64,000 nt of DNA from Acrocarpospora catenulata (GCF_018476525.1 NZ_JAHCST010000053.1:1-64000), one strand, 5' to 3'; numbered from the stretch's first letter, positions 41,827 to 52,748 are shown. Notes: generated by a model not told the origin, from the sequence alone. Translations and numbers: made by a program.

Positions 41827-43817
41827 GGAACGGTGATCCTCTCTCCGGTGGTGGAAGCCGTGACAAGCTCACGGACCACTCGATGGGCGTCCAAGGTCGC
41901 GTAGCTGAGACGTCTCGGGGAGAGGGCGTCCCCGACGAGATGGACGGGCAGCCCCTCGCCGAGCTCCGCGGCAAGGGCGGTGCTCGGCTCATTGGGCACC
42001 TGGAGCACGACGGCTCCCGCCTTGACCTTGCGCTCGGCGCCGTCGACGATGCCGGTCACCACGACCGCGTCCGCGCCGATCTCGGCGACCTCGGTGAGCG
42101 TGTGGTATCTCGCCCCGGCGGCGCTGAGCCTGCGGTGCAGCGGGAGCACACTCTCGTGCGGGATCGAGCGCCCGATCACCGCGTTCGGGGTGACGAACTC
42201 GACGCGTACCCCTCGGGCGGCCAGGAAGTCCGCCGCGCCGCACACCTCCCAGAAGCCGGTGCCGTCGTCGACGAGCACGACCGAGCCTGGCAGGTCCGGA
42301 GAGTTGGGGCCGAGCAGGTCCCAGGTGGTCAGAACCGGCGTCGCCGCGCCGTGGGCGAGGGCCGGGAGCGCGCCGGGGGCCGCGCCGGTGGCCAGGATCA
42401 CCGCGCCGGGTCCGATCGCGGTGATGGCGGCGGCGTCGGCGGCCTGCCCCAGCCGTACCTCGACGCCGCTGCGGCGGACGCGGGTTTCCAGGTATTCGGC
42501 GTAGTCGAGCCAGTTCTCCCGGAGCGGGGTGCGGGCGGCTCGCAGCAGCTGGCCGCCGAGCCTCTCGTCCTGCTCGATGAGGACGACCTCCAGTCCGGCC
42601 TCCGCGGCCAGCCAGGCGGCTTCGAGCCCGCCGGGACCGCCGCCCACCACGACCAGTGACATCGGCTTCGGGGCGCTGAGGACGTCGTAAACGCTCCAGG
42701 TCGTCTCCCGGCCCGCGGCGGCGTTGACCGCGCAGGTGACGCCGGCCTGGGATAGCCGGCAGTCCTGCCCGATGGCCAGGCAGGGCCGGATCGGCGCGTC
42801 GCCGTGCTCGGCCTTCTCCGGCCACTGAGGGTCGGCGATCAGGGCTCGGCCGAGACCGACGAGGTCGGCCACGCCGTCGGCGATGAGGGATTCCGCGACC
42901 TCCGGGCTGGTGATCCGCCCGGCCTGGATGAGCGGCAGGCCGGTGGCGGCGCGGACGGCCCTGACCTCGGGACGCGCGAACCCCTGGTCGTAGGAGTTGT
43001 CCTTCACGTAGGTGCCGCGCACGCCCATCGTCAGGTGCAGGTAGTCCACCGACCCCAGCGCCTCCAGCCGCTCGGCGAAGCGCTGGGTGTCCGCCAGGGA
43101 GATGCCGCCGCGCACGCCCTCGACCATGCTCAGCCGTACCCCAAGGGCGATCTCGTCGCCGACCCGCTCGCGTACCTCGCCGATGACCTCGGTGAGGAAG
43201 CGCATCCGGGACTCGATGCTGCCTGCGCCGTAGGCGTCGTCGCGGTGGTTGCTGTACGGCGACAGGAACTGCCCGACGAGGTAGTTGTGCGCGCCGTGGA
43301 TCTCCAGTCCATCCATGCCGGCCTCGCGGAACAGGAGGGCGGTCGTCCCGAAGGCCGCGACGATCATCTTGATGTCGGCGAGGTCCATGGCCTTCGGCCC
43401 CCACTCGGTCGTACCGGACCGGAGGGCGGACGGCGCCAGCGTGGGACTCTCGATCAGCCCTCCGACGGCACCGGTCCCCACGTCCCTGCCGAGGTGCAGG
43501 AACTGCCCGAAGATCTTGCAGCCGTGCCGGTGCACAGCCTCGACCCGCCGGCGCTGGCCTTCCAGACCCTCCTCGCGCCAGCCCTCGACCAGGCCGACCG
43601 GGTTGCCGCGCGAGTTCGAGGTCGGGTGCACAAGCGCACCGCCCGAGATCATCAGACCCAGGCCGCCCCGCGCCCGTTCCTCGCTCCAGGCCAGCTCGGC
43701 CTCGTTAACGGTGCCGTCGGGGCACAGCCGGGTGCCCATCGGGTTCATCGCGACCCGATTCTTGATCACGGTACGTCCGACCGTGAACGGGCTGAATAGG
43801 TTGGGGTAGTTCGACAC
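41823..43817 (-). CDS. Old Yellow Enzyme/2,4-dienoyl-CoA reductase-type FMN-FAD oxidoreductase
   Basis: 664 residues, a paralogue of 38046-40049 in the same operon. N-terminal barrel: LFSPFTVGRTVIKNRVAMNP, LGLMISGGALVHPTSNSRGN, MDGLEIHGAHNYLVGQFLSP, GVADLVGLGRALIADPQWPE. Iron-sulfur region: RPCLAIGQDCRLSQAGVTCA. FAD/NAD part: LVVVGGGPGGLEAAWLAAEA. It starts with GTG at 43817 and is the first gene of the operon; an AT-rich promoter with TATAGT lies about 20 bases upstream. Two such reductases in one operon suggest two successive C=C reductions or opposite stereochemistry. Confidence 0.9.
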   Translation of the reverse strand: MSNYPNLFSPFTVGRTVIKNRVAMNPMGTRLCPDGTVNEAELAWSEERARGGLGLMISGGALVHPTSNSRGNPVGLVEGWREEGLEGQRRRVEAVHRHGCKIFGQFLHLGRDVGTGAVGGLIESPTLAPSALRSGTTEWGPKAMDLADIKMIVAAFGTTALLFREAGMDGLEIHGAHNYLVGQFLSPYSNHRDDAYGAGSIESRMRFLTEVIGEVRERVGDEIALGVRLSMVEGVRGGISLADTQRFAERLEALGSVDYLHLTMGVRGTYVKDNSYDQGFARPEVRAVRAATGLPLIQAGRITSPEVAESLIADGVADLVGLGRALIADPQWPEKAEHGDAPIRPCLAIGQDCRLSQAGVTCAVNAAAGRETTWSVYDVLSAPKPMSLVVVGGGPGGLEAAWLAAEAGLEVVLIEQDERLGGQLLRAARTPLRENWLDYAEYLETRVRRSGVEVRLGQAADAAAITAIGPGAVILATGAAPGALPALAHGAATPVLTTWDLLGPNSPDLPGSVVLVDDGTGFWEVCGAADFLAARGVRVEFVTPNAVIGRSIPHESVLPLHRRLSAAGARYHTLTEVAEIGADAVVVTGIVDGAERKVKAGAVVLQVPNEPSTALAAELGEGLPVHLVGDALSPRRLSYATLDAHRVVRELVTASTTGERITVP

Positions 43818-43833
43818 CTGTCATCATCCCCTT

Positions 43834-43856
43834 CTACTATAGACACAATTACCAGG
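43834..43856 (-). promoter_or_regulatory. AT-rich promoter/operator of the 37.2-43.8 kb operon
   Basis: ACTATAGACACAATTACC lies at 43836-43853. Read toward the flavoprotein gene it gives TATAGT as a -10 about 19 bases before the GTG. It is also the divergent upstream region of the cupin gene at 43878. Confidence 0.5.
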
Positions 43857-43877
43857 TTTATCCGAGTGGGGTCAACG

Positions 43878-44216
43878 ATGGACAACGCTGCCGGCGGCAC
43901 GGTCTGGGCGGCTCTGGACGCACCTTTCGGCACGACGGTGCTGAGTCAGACCGGCGAGGTCACCCTGCTCCTCACGCGCGGGGCCGACCTGGTGACGACA
44001 CGGCACCTGCACGCGTGGCACGACGAGTTCGGCCACCTGGTCCGCGGCTCGGGCGAGATCGAGATCGACGGCGTCCCGCATCCGGTCACCGCCGGGTCGA
44101 CCTGGGAGATCAGGCGCGGCACCCCGCACGGCGGCCGGTTCGACGGGGAGTTCACCGTGCTGGTGTGGTTCACTCCGGGGGACGACCTCGCGGCACCCGA
44201 CCGCGTCAACCTCTGA
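43878..44216 (+). CDS. Small cupin-domain protein
   Basis: 112 residues with a single conserved beta-barrel: TTRHLHAWHDEFGHLVRGSG (HxH...E metal motif, weak), EIEIDGVPHPVTAGSTWEIR and GTPHGGRFDGEFTVLVWFTP (second motif His). Such small cupins bind a metal and act as isomerases, dioxygenases or sensors. It is divergent from the two-flavoprotein operon and convergent with the CoA-ligase gene, so it may serve the same pathway. I chose the ATG at 43878; an in-frame GTG at 43866 is possible. Confidence 0.75.
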   Translation: MDNAAGGTVWAALDAPFGTTVLSQTGEVTLLLTRGADLVTTRHLHAWHDEFGHLVRGSGEIEIDGVPHPVTAGSTWEIRRGTPHGGRFDGEFTVLVWFTPGDDLAAPDRVNL

Positions 44217-44228
44217 GCCGGTCGGAGA

Positions 44229-45812
44229 TCAGCGCGTGAGCGCGAGCCGCAGGTCACGCTTGCTGACCTTGCCCCCGGAGTTCTTCGGCAACTCATCGAG
44301 GAGCACCAGCCGCTCGGGGAGCTTCTGTTTGGCCATGCCTTGCGCCAGCAGGAACGCGCACAACTCCTCGAGCACGAGAGGGCGTCCCGCGACCGGAACG
44401 ACACACGCGGCCGCACGCTCGCCGTACACCTCGTCCGGGACCCCCACGACGGCCACCTCGGCCACCGCCGGATGGCGCAGCGCGAGGTCCTCGATCTCAC
44501 CCGGATTGATGTTGAGCCCGCCCCGGATGATCATGTCGCGGGTACGGCCGACGATGTGCAGATAGCCCTCCTCGTCGAACAGTCCCAGATCGCCGGACTG
44601 ATACCAGCCCTCGGCGTCGAACATGCGCTCGTCCTGCCCGGGGTTGTTGAGGTAGCCGTAGCTCTTGCTCGGGGTCCGCCACACGACCTGTCCCGGGGTG
44701 CCCGCCGGGGGCTCTGCCCCGTTCTCGCCCACCAGGCGGCAGTCCGTCATCGGCAGCAACCGGCCGACCGAGCGGTGGCGGTGCGCGTCGTCGTCGTCGA
44801 TCGAGGTGAGCACCGGCACTCCGCCGTCGCTCGCGCCGTACGACGTCTGGACGCGGCACCCGAGCACGCTCTCGACCCGGCGCGCGTGCGCCTCCTCAAG
44901 CTTGGCCCCGGCGTTGTTGAAGGCCCGCAGCGAGGTCACGTCCCGGGCACGCGCCTCCTGCGCGGCCACCATCTTGATCATCTGCGTCGGCACCGCCGTC
45001 GCCACGGTCACCCTCTCCCGCTCGATCAGGTCGAGCGCGGCGTCGGCGCTCCAGTCGCTCAGCATGATCGACCTGGCGCCGAACAGGACCGGCGCCAGCA
45101 CCGGGAACACATAGCCGGTCGAGCCGGTGTTGGGCGGGGCGACCTGGAGCACGACGTCGTCGGGCCGCAGGGCCACCCGCGACGCGAACTGCGACAGCAG
45201 GAACCACAGGTTGTTGTCCGACCACAGCGACACCTTCGGCAGTTGTGTGGTGCCCGAGCTGATCATCGCCAGGTGCGGACGGTCCGGGTCCGGTTCCGGC
45301 AGCTCCGCGGGAGCGAGGCCGGGGGTGGCGAAGATCTCCGCCAGCGACGGGCCGGCGTCCCCGCCGATGAGCGTCTCGATGTGCGGGTGGGTCCCGCGCA
45401 GCGCGGCCGCGTCGCGGGGCGTGCGGCCGGTGCCGTCGGCCATGACGAAGTAGCGCGCCCGGGAGACGGCGAGCAGGTGCGCCACCTCCGGCTCGGTGAA
45501 CATGTGCGACATCGGCATGACGATCATGTCCAGGCTGTCGCAGGCCAGATGCGCGAGGAGGATGTCGGCCCGGCCCCGGCTCTCCAGGGCCAGCACGTCT
45601 CCGGGCCGCGCCCCGCGCGCGAGCAGCCATGCCGCCATCGACCCGACTCGTGCGAGCAGCGCGTCGTAGGTGAGGTCGGCCAGACCGTCGCTCACCGCCC
45701 GGCGCGACCCCGCGGCGAGATCGGCCACCGTACGCACGAGGGAGCGGCTCTGCCACAGACCCGCGTCGCGGTAGGACGCGGCCAGGCTGGGGGTCAGGCG
45801 CCGGACGGGCAT
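44229..45812 (-). CDS. Class I adenylate-forming enzyme, non-canonical P-loop (CoA ligase-like)
   Basis: 527 residues and a paralogue of 21813-23459. The P-loop reads SSGTTQLPKVSLWSDNN, lacking the Gly of TSGTTG.PKG but keeping a Lys. Others: SYGASDGGVPVLTSIDDDDA, EGWYQSGDLGLFDEEGYLHI, GRTRDMIIRGGLNINPGEIE, and KNSGGKVSKRDLRLAL with the terminal catalytic Lys. GGAGG precedes the ATG at 45812. It is the last gene of the branched-chain-type importer operon, 19 bases after livF, so it likely activates the imported acid to its CoA ester. Confidence 0.87.
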   Translation of the reverse strand: MPVRRLTPSLAASYRDAGLWQSRSLVRTVADLAAGSRRAVSDGLADLTYDALLARVGSMAAWLLARGARPGDVLALESRGRADILLAHLACDSLDMIVMPMSHMFTEPEVAHLLAVSRARYFVMADGTGRTPRDAAALRGTHPHIETLIGGDAGPSLAEIFATPGLAPAELPEPDPDRPHLAMISSGTTQLPKVSLWSDNNLWFLLSQFASRVALRPDDVVLQVAPPNTGSTGYVFPVLAPVLFGARSIMLSDWSADAALDLIERERVTVATAVPTQMIKMVAAQEARARDVTSLRAFNNAGAKLEEAHARRVESVLGCRVQTSYGASDGGVPVLTSIDDDDAHRHRSVGRLLPMTDCRLVGENGAEPPAGTPGQVVWRTPSKSYGYLNNPGQDERMFDAEGWYQSGDLGLFDEEGYLHIVGRTRDMIIRGGLNINPGEIEDLALRHPAVAEVAVVGVPDEVYGERAAACVVPVAGRPLVLEELCAFLLAQGMAKQKLPERLVLLDELPKNSGGKVSKRDLRLALTR

Positions 45813-45831
45813 GCTCCAGCCTCCGTTCCGG

Positions 45832-46566
45832 TCATGCCGCACCTCCGTAGCCGCCCAGGTAGGCCGTGGCGATCGCGGGGTCGTCCGCCAGTTCCGCCGT
45901 CGGCCCCTCGTGGTGCACCCGGCCATTGGACAGGACGTAGGCGTAGGAGGTGATGCCGAAGGCCTTCGGGACGTTCTGCTCCGCGATGAGGATCGACAGC
46001 TGCTTGCTCTCCGCGATGTCGCGTAGCACGTCGAAGATCCCGCTCACCACGATGGGGGCCAGGCCGGCGCTCGGCTCGTCGAGCAACAGCACCTCGGGCC
46101 TGGCCATCAGCGCCCTGCCGATGGCCACCATCTGCTGCTCGCCACCGCTGAGACTGTATCCCGGCCGGTCCATCAGCACGCCGAGCTTGGGAAAGATCTC
46201 CACGATGTCGGCGATGCCGGTCCCGCCGGAACCCGGCGGGCGGCGGCGGTGGATGTAACCGCCGAGCTCCAGGTTCTCCCGTACCGACAGGGCGCCGAAC
46301 ACCTCACGCTCCTGCGGGCAGAGGACCACGCCGACCCTGGCGATCTCGTGCTTGCGCGTCCTCACCAGGTCGTGCCCGCCGTACTGGATACTGCCTTCCC
46401 GTGGCCGCTGACGACCGGCGATGGCGCCCAGGACGGTCGACTTGCCGGCACCGTTGGGCCCGAGGAGCACCCGCGCCTCCCCGCTCGGCAGGTCGAGGTT
46501 CACCCCTTGGACGGCGACGTGGTCGTCGTAGGTGACGGTCAGGTCCCGCACCTCAAGATCGCCCAT
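45832..46566 (-). CDS. livF: Branched-chain-amino-acid-type ABC transporter ATP-binding protein (LivF)
   Basis: 244 residues. Walker A is GPNGAGKSTVLGAIAG, the signature motif YSLSGGEQQMVAIGRALM, Walker B VLLLDEPSAGLAP, and the H-loop is replaced by the LivF-typical IAEQNVPKAF. The start at 46566 overlaps livG by 14 bases. It energises the importer together with LivG; the substrate is set by the binding protein at 49174 and is probably a carboxylic acid of this pathway rather than an amino acid (inference from context). Confidence 0.93.
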   Translation of the reverse strand: MGDLEVRDLTVTYDDHVAVQGVNLDLPSGEARVLLGPNGAGKSTVLGAIAGRQRPREGSIQYGGHDLVRTRKHEIARVGVVLCPQEREVFGALSVRENLELGGYIHRRRPPGSGGTGIADIVEIFPKLGVLMDRPGYSLSGGEQQMVAIGRALMARPEVLLLDEPSAGLAPIVVSGIFDVLRDIAESKQLSILIAEQNVPKAFGITSYAYVLSNGRVHHEGPTAELADDPAIATAYLGGYGGAA

Positions 46567-47332
46567 GTGATCCGCTCGCCTCCTTGCCGATGTACGCCTC
46601 GACCACCTGGGGCATCCGCACCACATCCTCACAGGGACCGGCGGCGATCACTCTGCCCAGGTTGAGGACGACCAGCCGGTCGCAGAACCTGCGGACCAGC
46701 GGGACGTTGTGCTCGATCACGATGACCCCGATATCCCGTGCCCGGGCCGTCTCCGCGATCAACCGGCCGACGTTCATGGCATCCTCACCCTGGAGCCCCG
46801 CCACCGGTTCGTCCAGGACGAGGATGCGCCGGGCCGCCGCCAGCCCCCGTGCGATCTCGACCCGCCGCGACTCCCCCAGGGAGAGCGAGGCGGCACCGCG
46901 GTCGGCGACGTGCGCCATGCCCACCATGTCCAGCAGCTCAATGGCCTCGCGGCGCAGGCTCGCCCGGCCGGTCCGCGGCGTCAGCACCCGCCAGATCTGC
47001 GGCTGCCTCCGGACGAACAGCAGGGCTGCCTCGATGTTCTCGACGATCGACAATGAGGAGAACAGGCGCGGCACCTGGTAGGTGCGGCCGACACCGGCCT
47101 GGGCCAGCCGGTGCGGTGACCGGGCGGTCACGTCCGTGCCCCCCAGGGTCACGGTGCCCGAGGTCGGCTCCACGTAGCCGGTGATCAGGTTGACGAACGT
47201 GGTCTTGCCGGAACCGTTCGGGCCGATCAGGCCCACCACCTCGCCCAGCTCGAGGGTGAGCGAAACGTCGTCGACGGCCCGCAGGCCGCCGTACTGCTTG
47301 GCGATCTTCTCGACCTGGAGTATGGGGTTCAT
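46553..47332 (-). CDS. livG: Branched-chain-amino-acid-type ABC transporter ATP-binding protein (LivG)
   Basis: 259 residues. Walker [17 protein letters not shown], LivG-typical [20 protein letters not shown], signature [18 protein letters not shown], Walker [12 protein letters not shown] and [11 protein letters not shown] with the H-loop His. The signature reads LSLGESR rather than LSGGQQR, an accepted LivG variant. The ATG at 47332 overlaps livM by four bases. Confidence 0.93.
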   Translation of the reverse strand: MNPILQVEKIAKQYGGLRAVDDVSLTLELGEVVGLIGPNGSGKTTFVNLITGYVEPTSGTVTLGGTDVTARSPHRLAQAGVGRTYQVPRLFSSLSIVENIEAALLFVRRQPQIWRVLTPRTGRASLRREAIELLDMVGMAHVADRGAASLSLGESRRVEIARGLAAARRILVLDEPVAGLQGEDAMNVGRLIAETARARDIGVIVIEHNVPLVRRFCDRLVVLNLGRVIAAGPCEDVVRMPQVVEAYIGKEASGSHGRS

Positions 47333-48210
47333 GCGTTCACCTTGCCGTCCAGGGCGATGACGCGCCTGCGGCCGATCCGCCGCAGCATGCCCGCCCGGAG
47401 GCTGGTCAGCCCGTCGGGTAGGAAGATCACGATCGCGAGTAGCAGGATGCCGTTCACCGCCAGATTCCAGTCGCCGACGTCCTCGATCTGCACCTGGATG
47501 AGCATGACCACGATGACGCCGACCAGGGGTCCCCACATCGACCGCAGCCCTCCGACGATGACGAAGGTCAGGATCCCCAGGATCTGGTGCAGGCTGAAAT
47601 CCTGGGCGTTGATCTGGTGGAAGAGGTGCACCCGCTCGAAGCCCGCGACGCTGGCTATCACGGCGGACAGGACGAACACGTACACGTGCATCCGGAAGAC
47701 GCTCAGGCCGGTGCCGGCCGCCGCGATCGGATCGTCGTTCACGATCGACATCGCCATGCCGAAGCGAGACCGTTTGAGCAGGTAGGCGAGCGCGACGACG
47801 ATCGCCACCGTGATCCAGACGGCACGCAGGTCGACCAGCCGCGGAATGGCATACAGGCCCGTGGCCCCGCCGAGCGACTGCAGGTTCGACGCGACCACGC
47901 TGACCAGGCCCACGAGCGCGAACGAGGTGAGCCCAAGGTAGATCCCCGACAGCCGCACCATGAGCGGCGCGAGCAGGATCGCGAAGGCCACCGACGCGCC
48001 GACCGCCATCAGGAACTTCACCGGGAGGGCCAGCTCGGTGTTGAGCGTGAGGATCGCGCCCGTGTAGCCCGCCACCGCGACGAACACCGGCTGGGCCACC
48101 TGGAACTGGCCCATGGACAGGGGCAGGAACATCGCGTACGCCAGCAGGATGTTGATGCCCATCTGGCGGAGCAGGACTTGGTTCTCCTGGATGAGGTGAA
48201 GAAGGTCCAT
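47329..48210 (-). CDS. livM: Branched-chain-amino-acid-type ABC transporter permease (LivM)
   Basis: 293 residues with about eight or nine hydrophobic segments ([40 protein letters not shown]-like region; [40 protein letters not shown], the EAA-type coupling loop). This is the LivM subunit; together with LivH it forms the channel. The start at 48210 lies five bases after livH ends. Confidence 0.92.
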   Translation of the reverse strand: MDLLHLIQENQVLLRQMGINILLAYAMFLPLSMGQFQVAQPVFVAVAGYTGAILTLNTELALPVKFLMAVGASVAFAILLAPLMVRLSGIYLGLTSFALVGLVSVVASNLQSLGGATGLYAIPRLVDLRAVWITVAIVVALAYLLKRSRFGMAMSIVNDDPIAAAGTGLSVFRMHVYVFVLSAVIASVAGFERVHLFHQINAQDFSLHQILGILTFVIVGGLRSMWGPLVGVIVVMLIQVQIEDVGDWNLAVNGILLLAIVIFLPDGLTSLRAGMLRRIGRRRVIALDGKVNA

Positions 48211-48215
48211 CGAGC

Positions 48216-49109
48216 TCACACCGTCCGCGCGCGTCGCCCGAGCAGGCCGTGCGGGCGGATCAGCAGGATCAGCACGATCGCCAGGAGCGGAATCATGTCC
48301 CGGAACTGACCTCCCAGGTAGTAGACACCGGTGGTCTCCAGCACGGCCAGCATCAGGGCCGCCACGATGGCGCCGCCCACGCTCCCCATGCCGCCGAGCA
48401 CTACCACGATGAATCCCTTGAGCTCGTACGTCGATCCCATCGACGTGGAGACTCCGCTGGTGACCAGCGCGATGAACACACCGGCCAGCGCGGCCAGCAT
48501 CGACGACAGGACCCAGACACCCGTGACGACCGCCCCCGAGTTGATCCCGAGTGAGGTCGCCATCTGCCGGTTCTCCGCGACGGCACGAAGGGCTCGCCCG
48601 TAGATCGTGCCGCGCAGGAACCGGTGCAGGGCGATGAGGAGCCCGATCCCGAACACGATAACGACGATCTGCAACAGGGTGATCGTCGCGCCGAAGAGGT
48701 GGAAGGACTGCTGCGGGAAGGCGTCCTCGGGGACGATCTGGTTGCGGGTCCCGAACCACACGACCGCGACCGCCTCCAAGACGCCGGCGATGCCGAGCGT
48801 GCTGAGCAGTGGCCCATAGCTCACCGCCCCGCCCGTGGCCCCCCGGCCGCGTACGGGCCGGTAGGCCACGAAGTCCAGCACCAGCCCGAGCACGGCCCCG
48901 GACACCAGCCCCACGGCGACGGCCAGGACCAGCGAGCCGCTGTTGATGATCGTCCAGACCGCGATGTTCGCCGTGATCATGAAGACGAACGCGTAGCCGA
49001 GGTTGAGCACGTCGAGCACGCCGAAGATCAGGACGAACCCGACCGCGAACAGGCCGTACACCGACGCCATTGTGAGAGTGTTGATGGTCTGCTGGAGAAG
49101 GGTGTCCAT
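48216..49109 (-). CDS. livH: Branched-chain-amino-acid-type ABC transporter permease (LivH)
   Basis: 297 residues, hydrophobic throughout. It begins MDTLLQQTINTLTMASVYGL with the characteristic FAVGFVLIFGVLDVLNLGYA, and contains TSLGINSGAVVTGVWVLSSM and FIVVVLGGMGSVGGAIVAAL (coupling loop). It lies between the binding-protein gene and livM in the order K-H-M-G-F-ligase, the standard importer order. Confidence 0.93.
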   Translation of the reverse strand: MDTLLQQTINTLTMASVYGLFAVGFVLIFGVLDVLNLGYAFVFMITANIAVWTIINSGSLVLAVAVGLVSGAVLGLVLDFVAYRPVRGRGATGGAVSYGPLLSTLGIAGVLEAVAVVWFGTRNQIVPEDAFPQQSFHLFGATITLLQIVVIVFGIGLLIALHRFLRGTIYGRALRAVAENRQMATSLGINSGAVVTGVWVLSSMLAALAGVFIALVTSGVSTSMGSTYELKGFIVVVLGGMGSVGGAIVAALMLAVLETTGVYYLGGQFRDMIPLLAIVLILLIRPHGLLGRRARTV

Positions 49110-49173
49110 CGGTTCCTTCCAGAATCCGGCGCGAGGAACATCGAGCCCGCGAACGGGTGCACCCGGCGTGGGG

Positions 49174-50319
49174 TCACTTACCGTTCTGCTCGAACTGGCC
49201 GTTGTTCGACTTGAGGACGACGGGCTTCTCGCAGATAGGGACGCGGTTCTCCATCGTGAACTTGCAGCCGGCGTATTGCCAGGTCGTCATCTTCGTCAGG
49301 GCCTCGGTCACCGAGGCGTGATCACGCGGGTTGTCCGCGGCCCTCAGCGCGTCGGCCATCAGCCGCATGGAGTTGTAGCCGGTGGCCGCGAACCGGGTGG
49401 GCGCCTGACCGTGCTTCTTCGTGTAGGCATCGCTGAACTCCTTGTTCTCCGGCGAGTCGTCACCGATGGACCAGAAGTCCGGAACGTAGACGTTCTCGCC
49501 ACCGGCGCCGGCCTGCTTGAGCGCGTCCACGGAGTTGAGCTGCGCGCCGCCGATGATCGGCACGTTGATGCCGAGCTGGCGGGCCTGCTTCAGAATGGCT
49601 CCGCCCTCCTGCGCGGCGGGGATCACGATCAGGGCGTCGGGGTTGGCGGCCTTGATCTTGGTGAGATGAGAGGACCAGTCGGCATCTGTCGAGAGGTACT
49701 GTTCGTCGCCGACGGTCCGCACACCGGCCTTCTCGAAGTTGCCCTTGAACGCCTCGTAGGAGGTCTCGGAGGACGCCTCGCCGGTGATCCGGATGTACGC
49801 CGCGGTCGTGAGGCCGAGGCTGCCCACGACCTGGGAGACGAAGTTGGGGACCAGGGTGCCGTCGGGCGGCGCGACCTGGAAGATGTGCGGCCCGATCTTG
49901 GGAACCTCGGCCGCCACACTGTTGCTGAGCAGCGGGATGCCGGCGTCCTCGACGTCGGGAACCCAGGCCAGCTGGTCGCTGGTGACGGTGAAGGTCAGGA
50001 TGCCGACGGAGCTGTCATCGTTGATGGCGTCGCCCGCCGCCTTGACGGCCTTGTCCTTGTTGGAGGCGGTGTCGTACTTCTTGATCTTGATCTTCGCTCC
50101 GTTGACGCCGCCCTCGGCGTTGACCTTTTCGAGGGCGATCGTCGCGCCGCGGTCGAGTTCCGTACCGAAGTATCCGACCGGGCCGGTCAGCATCACGATC
50201 TCACTGAGCCCGATGTCGCCACTCGAGTTGTCGGCAGCCGTCCCCCCGCATGCGGAGGCCAGGAGGGCAAGGCTGCTCGCCGCAACCAAAGCCCCGAGCT
50301 TGTTCGTCCGTTTGATCAT
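49174..50319 (-). CDS. Branched-chain-amino-acid-type ABC transporter substrate-binding lipoprotein (LivK-like)
   Basis: 381 residues. A lipoprotein signal (KLGALVAASSLALLASACGG, Cys24) is followed by the periplasmic-binding fold: SEIVMLTGPVGYFGTELDRG, VNGAKIKIKKYDTASNKDKA, IPLLSNSVAAEVPKIGPHIF, DWSSHLTKIKAANPDALIVI and INVPIIGGAQLNSVDALKQA. AGAGG precedes the ATG. It gives the importer its specificity. Family members near acyl-CoA genes often bind aromatic or alicyclic acids. Transcription probably starts in the AT-rich region at about 50385. Confidence 0.92.
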   Translation of the reverse strand: MIKRTNKLGALVAASSLALLASACGGTAADNSSGDIGLSEIVMLTGPVGYFGTELDRGATIALEKVNAEGGVNGAKIKIKKYDTASNKDKAVKAAGDAINDDSSVGILTFTVTSDQLAWVPDVEDAGIPLLSNSVAAEVPKIGPHIFQVAPPDGTLVPNFVSQVVGSLGLTTAAYIRITGEASSETSYEAFKGNFEKAGVRTVGDEQYLSTDADWSSHLTKIKAANPDALIVIPAAQEGGAILKQARQLGINVPIIGGAQLNSVDALKQAGAGGENVYVPDFWSIGDDSPENKEFSDAYTKKHGQAPTRFAATGYNSMRLMADALRAADNPRDHASVTEALTKMTTWQYAGCKFTMENRVPICEKPVVLKSNNGQFEQNGK

Positions 50320-50488
50320 CGTGGGACCTCTAGCGAGTGCCTCGCACAGGCGAGTTATCGTGCGACCGAAGCCGCCTATCGATGCATATCTATACTAACG
50401 TTACGGTGGTGTGTCAACGGTCACACATCCTCTTTTTTGTGACTATTGTTTGCTCTAATCTGGCTGTCGATGAGCGATCGGAGACACC
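50320..50488. promoter_or_regulatory. Divergent promoter region, importer operon and CoA-synthetase operon
   Basis: 169 bases containing two AT-rich islands: ATGCATATCTATACTAACG near 50380-50398, facing the importer, and TTTTTTGTGACTATTG near 50433-50448 with TAATCT at 50456-50461, facing the CoA synthetase. Both contain ACTA-type cores resembling the other island promoters. Confidence 0.45.
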
Positions 50489-52030
<1,542 letters not shown>

Positions 52031-52061
52031 CCATATCCATAGTTTGACCTCAGGAGGATCC

Positions 52062-52640
52062 ATGGCAAGAATCGCGTTGGTCGATACCGCGGACTTCCCC
52101 CCAGAGCTCCGGGGGCGGGTCGCGGATCCCGACGACCAGGTGGCCAACGGCCACCTGCGGGTCATCGCCCACCTGCCGCGGGTGGCGGTAGCCTGGCTCG
52201 ACCTCCTTGGCGAACTCCGCTCCGCCGGCACGCTCGGGCCGAGGCTGATCGAGATCGTCAGGCTCCGGATCGCCTACCACAACCAGTGCGGCCACTGCAT
52301 GGCCGTCCGGTTCGGTGACGACGTCGACGAGACCCTGGTCTGCGAGCTCAACCGGCCCGAGACCGCCGAAGATCTCTCGGACGCCGAGCGTGCCGCCCTC
52401 CGTTACGCGGACTCGCTGTCCCTCGACCACATGAACATCGACGACACGGACTTCGACGACCTGCGCCGCCACTTCACCGACCAGCAGATCGTGGAGCTCA
52501 GTGTCAACTGTGCGATCTTCCTCGGCTTCGGCCGTGTCTCGCGAGGTTGGCAGGTCACCGACGGGCTCGCGGACCACTACGACGGCACGACCAGAATGGA
52601 GCTGTCCACCGACGGGATCGTACTCAAGGGCGCGCACTGA
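52062..52640 (+). CDS. Carboxymuconolactone decarboxylase/AhpD-family protein
   Basis: 192 residues. HLPRVAVAWLDLLGELRSAG is the helical start, IEIVRLRIAYHNQCGHCMAV holds the AhpD-type CxxC, and LSDAERAALRYADSLSLDHM plus FTDQQIVELSVNCAIFLGFG complete the fold. The CxxC-containing members act as thiol reductases or alkylhydroperoxidase partners, or as decarboxylases in protocatechuate-type pathways. AGGAGG lies four bases before the ATG at 52062. Confidence 0.88.
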   Translation: MARIALVDTADFPPELRGRVADPDDQVANGHLRVIAHLPRVAVAWLDLLGELRSAGTLGPRLIEIVRLRIAYHNQCGHCMAVRFGDDVDETLVCELNRPETAEDLSDAERAALRYADSLSLDHMNIDDTDFDDLRRHFTDQQIVELSVNCAIFLGFGRVSRGWQVTDGLADHYDGTTRMELSTDGIVLKGAH

Positions 52641-52748
52641 GGCGCTTCACCCCCCGATATGCGCACGTGATCCTGTCAGGCGGTAAGGCCATCCACGGAT
52701 TGATTCACTCCTCCAGGGAGAGGGCCTGGCTAGGGCACACGTGCACCG

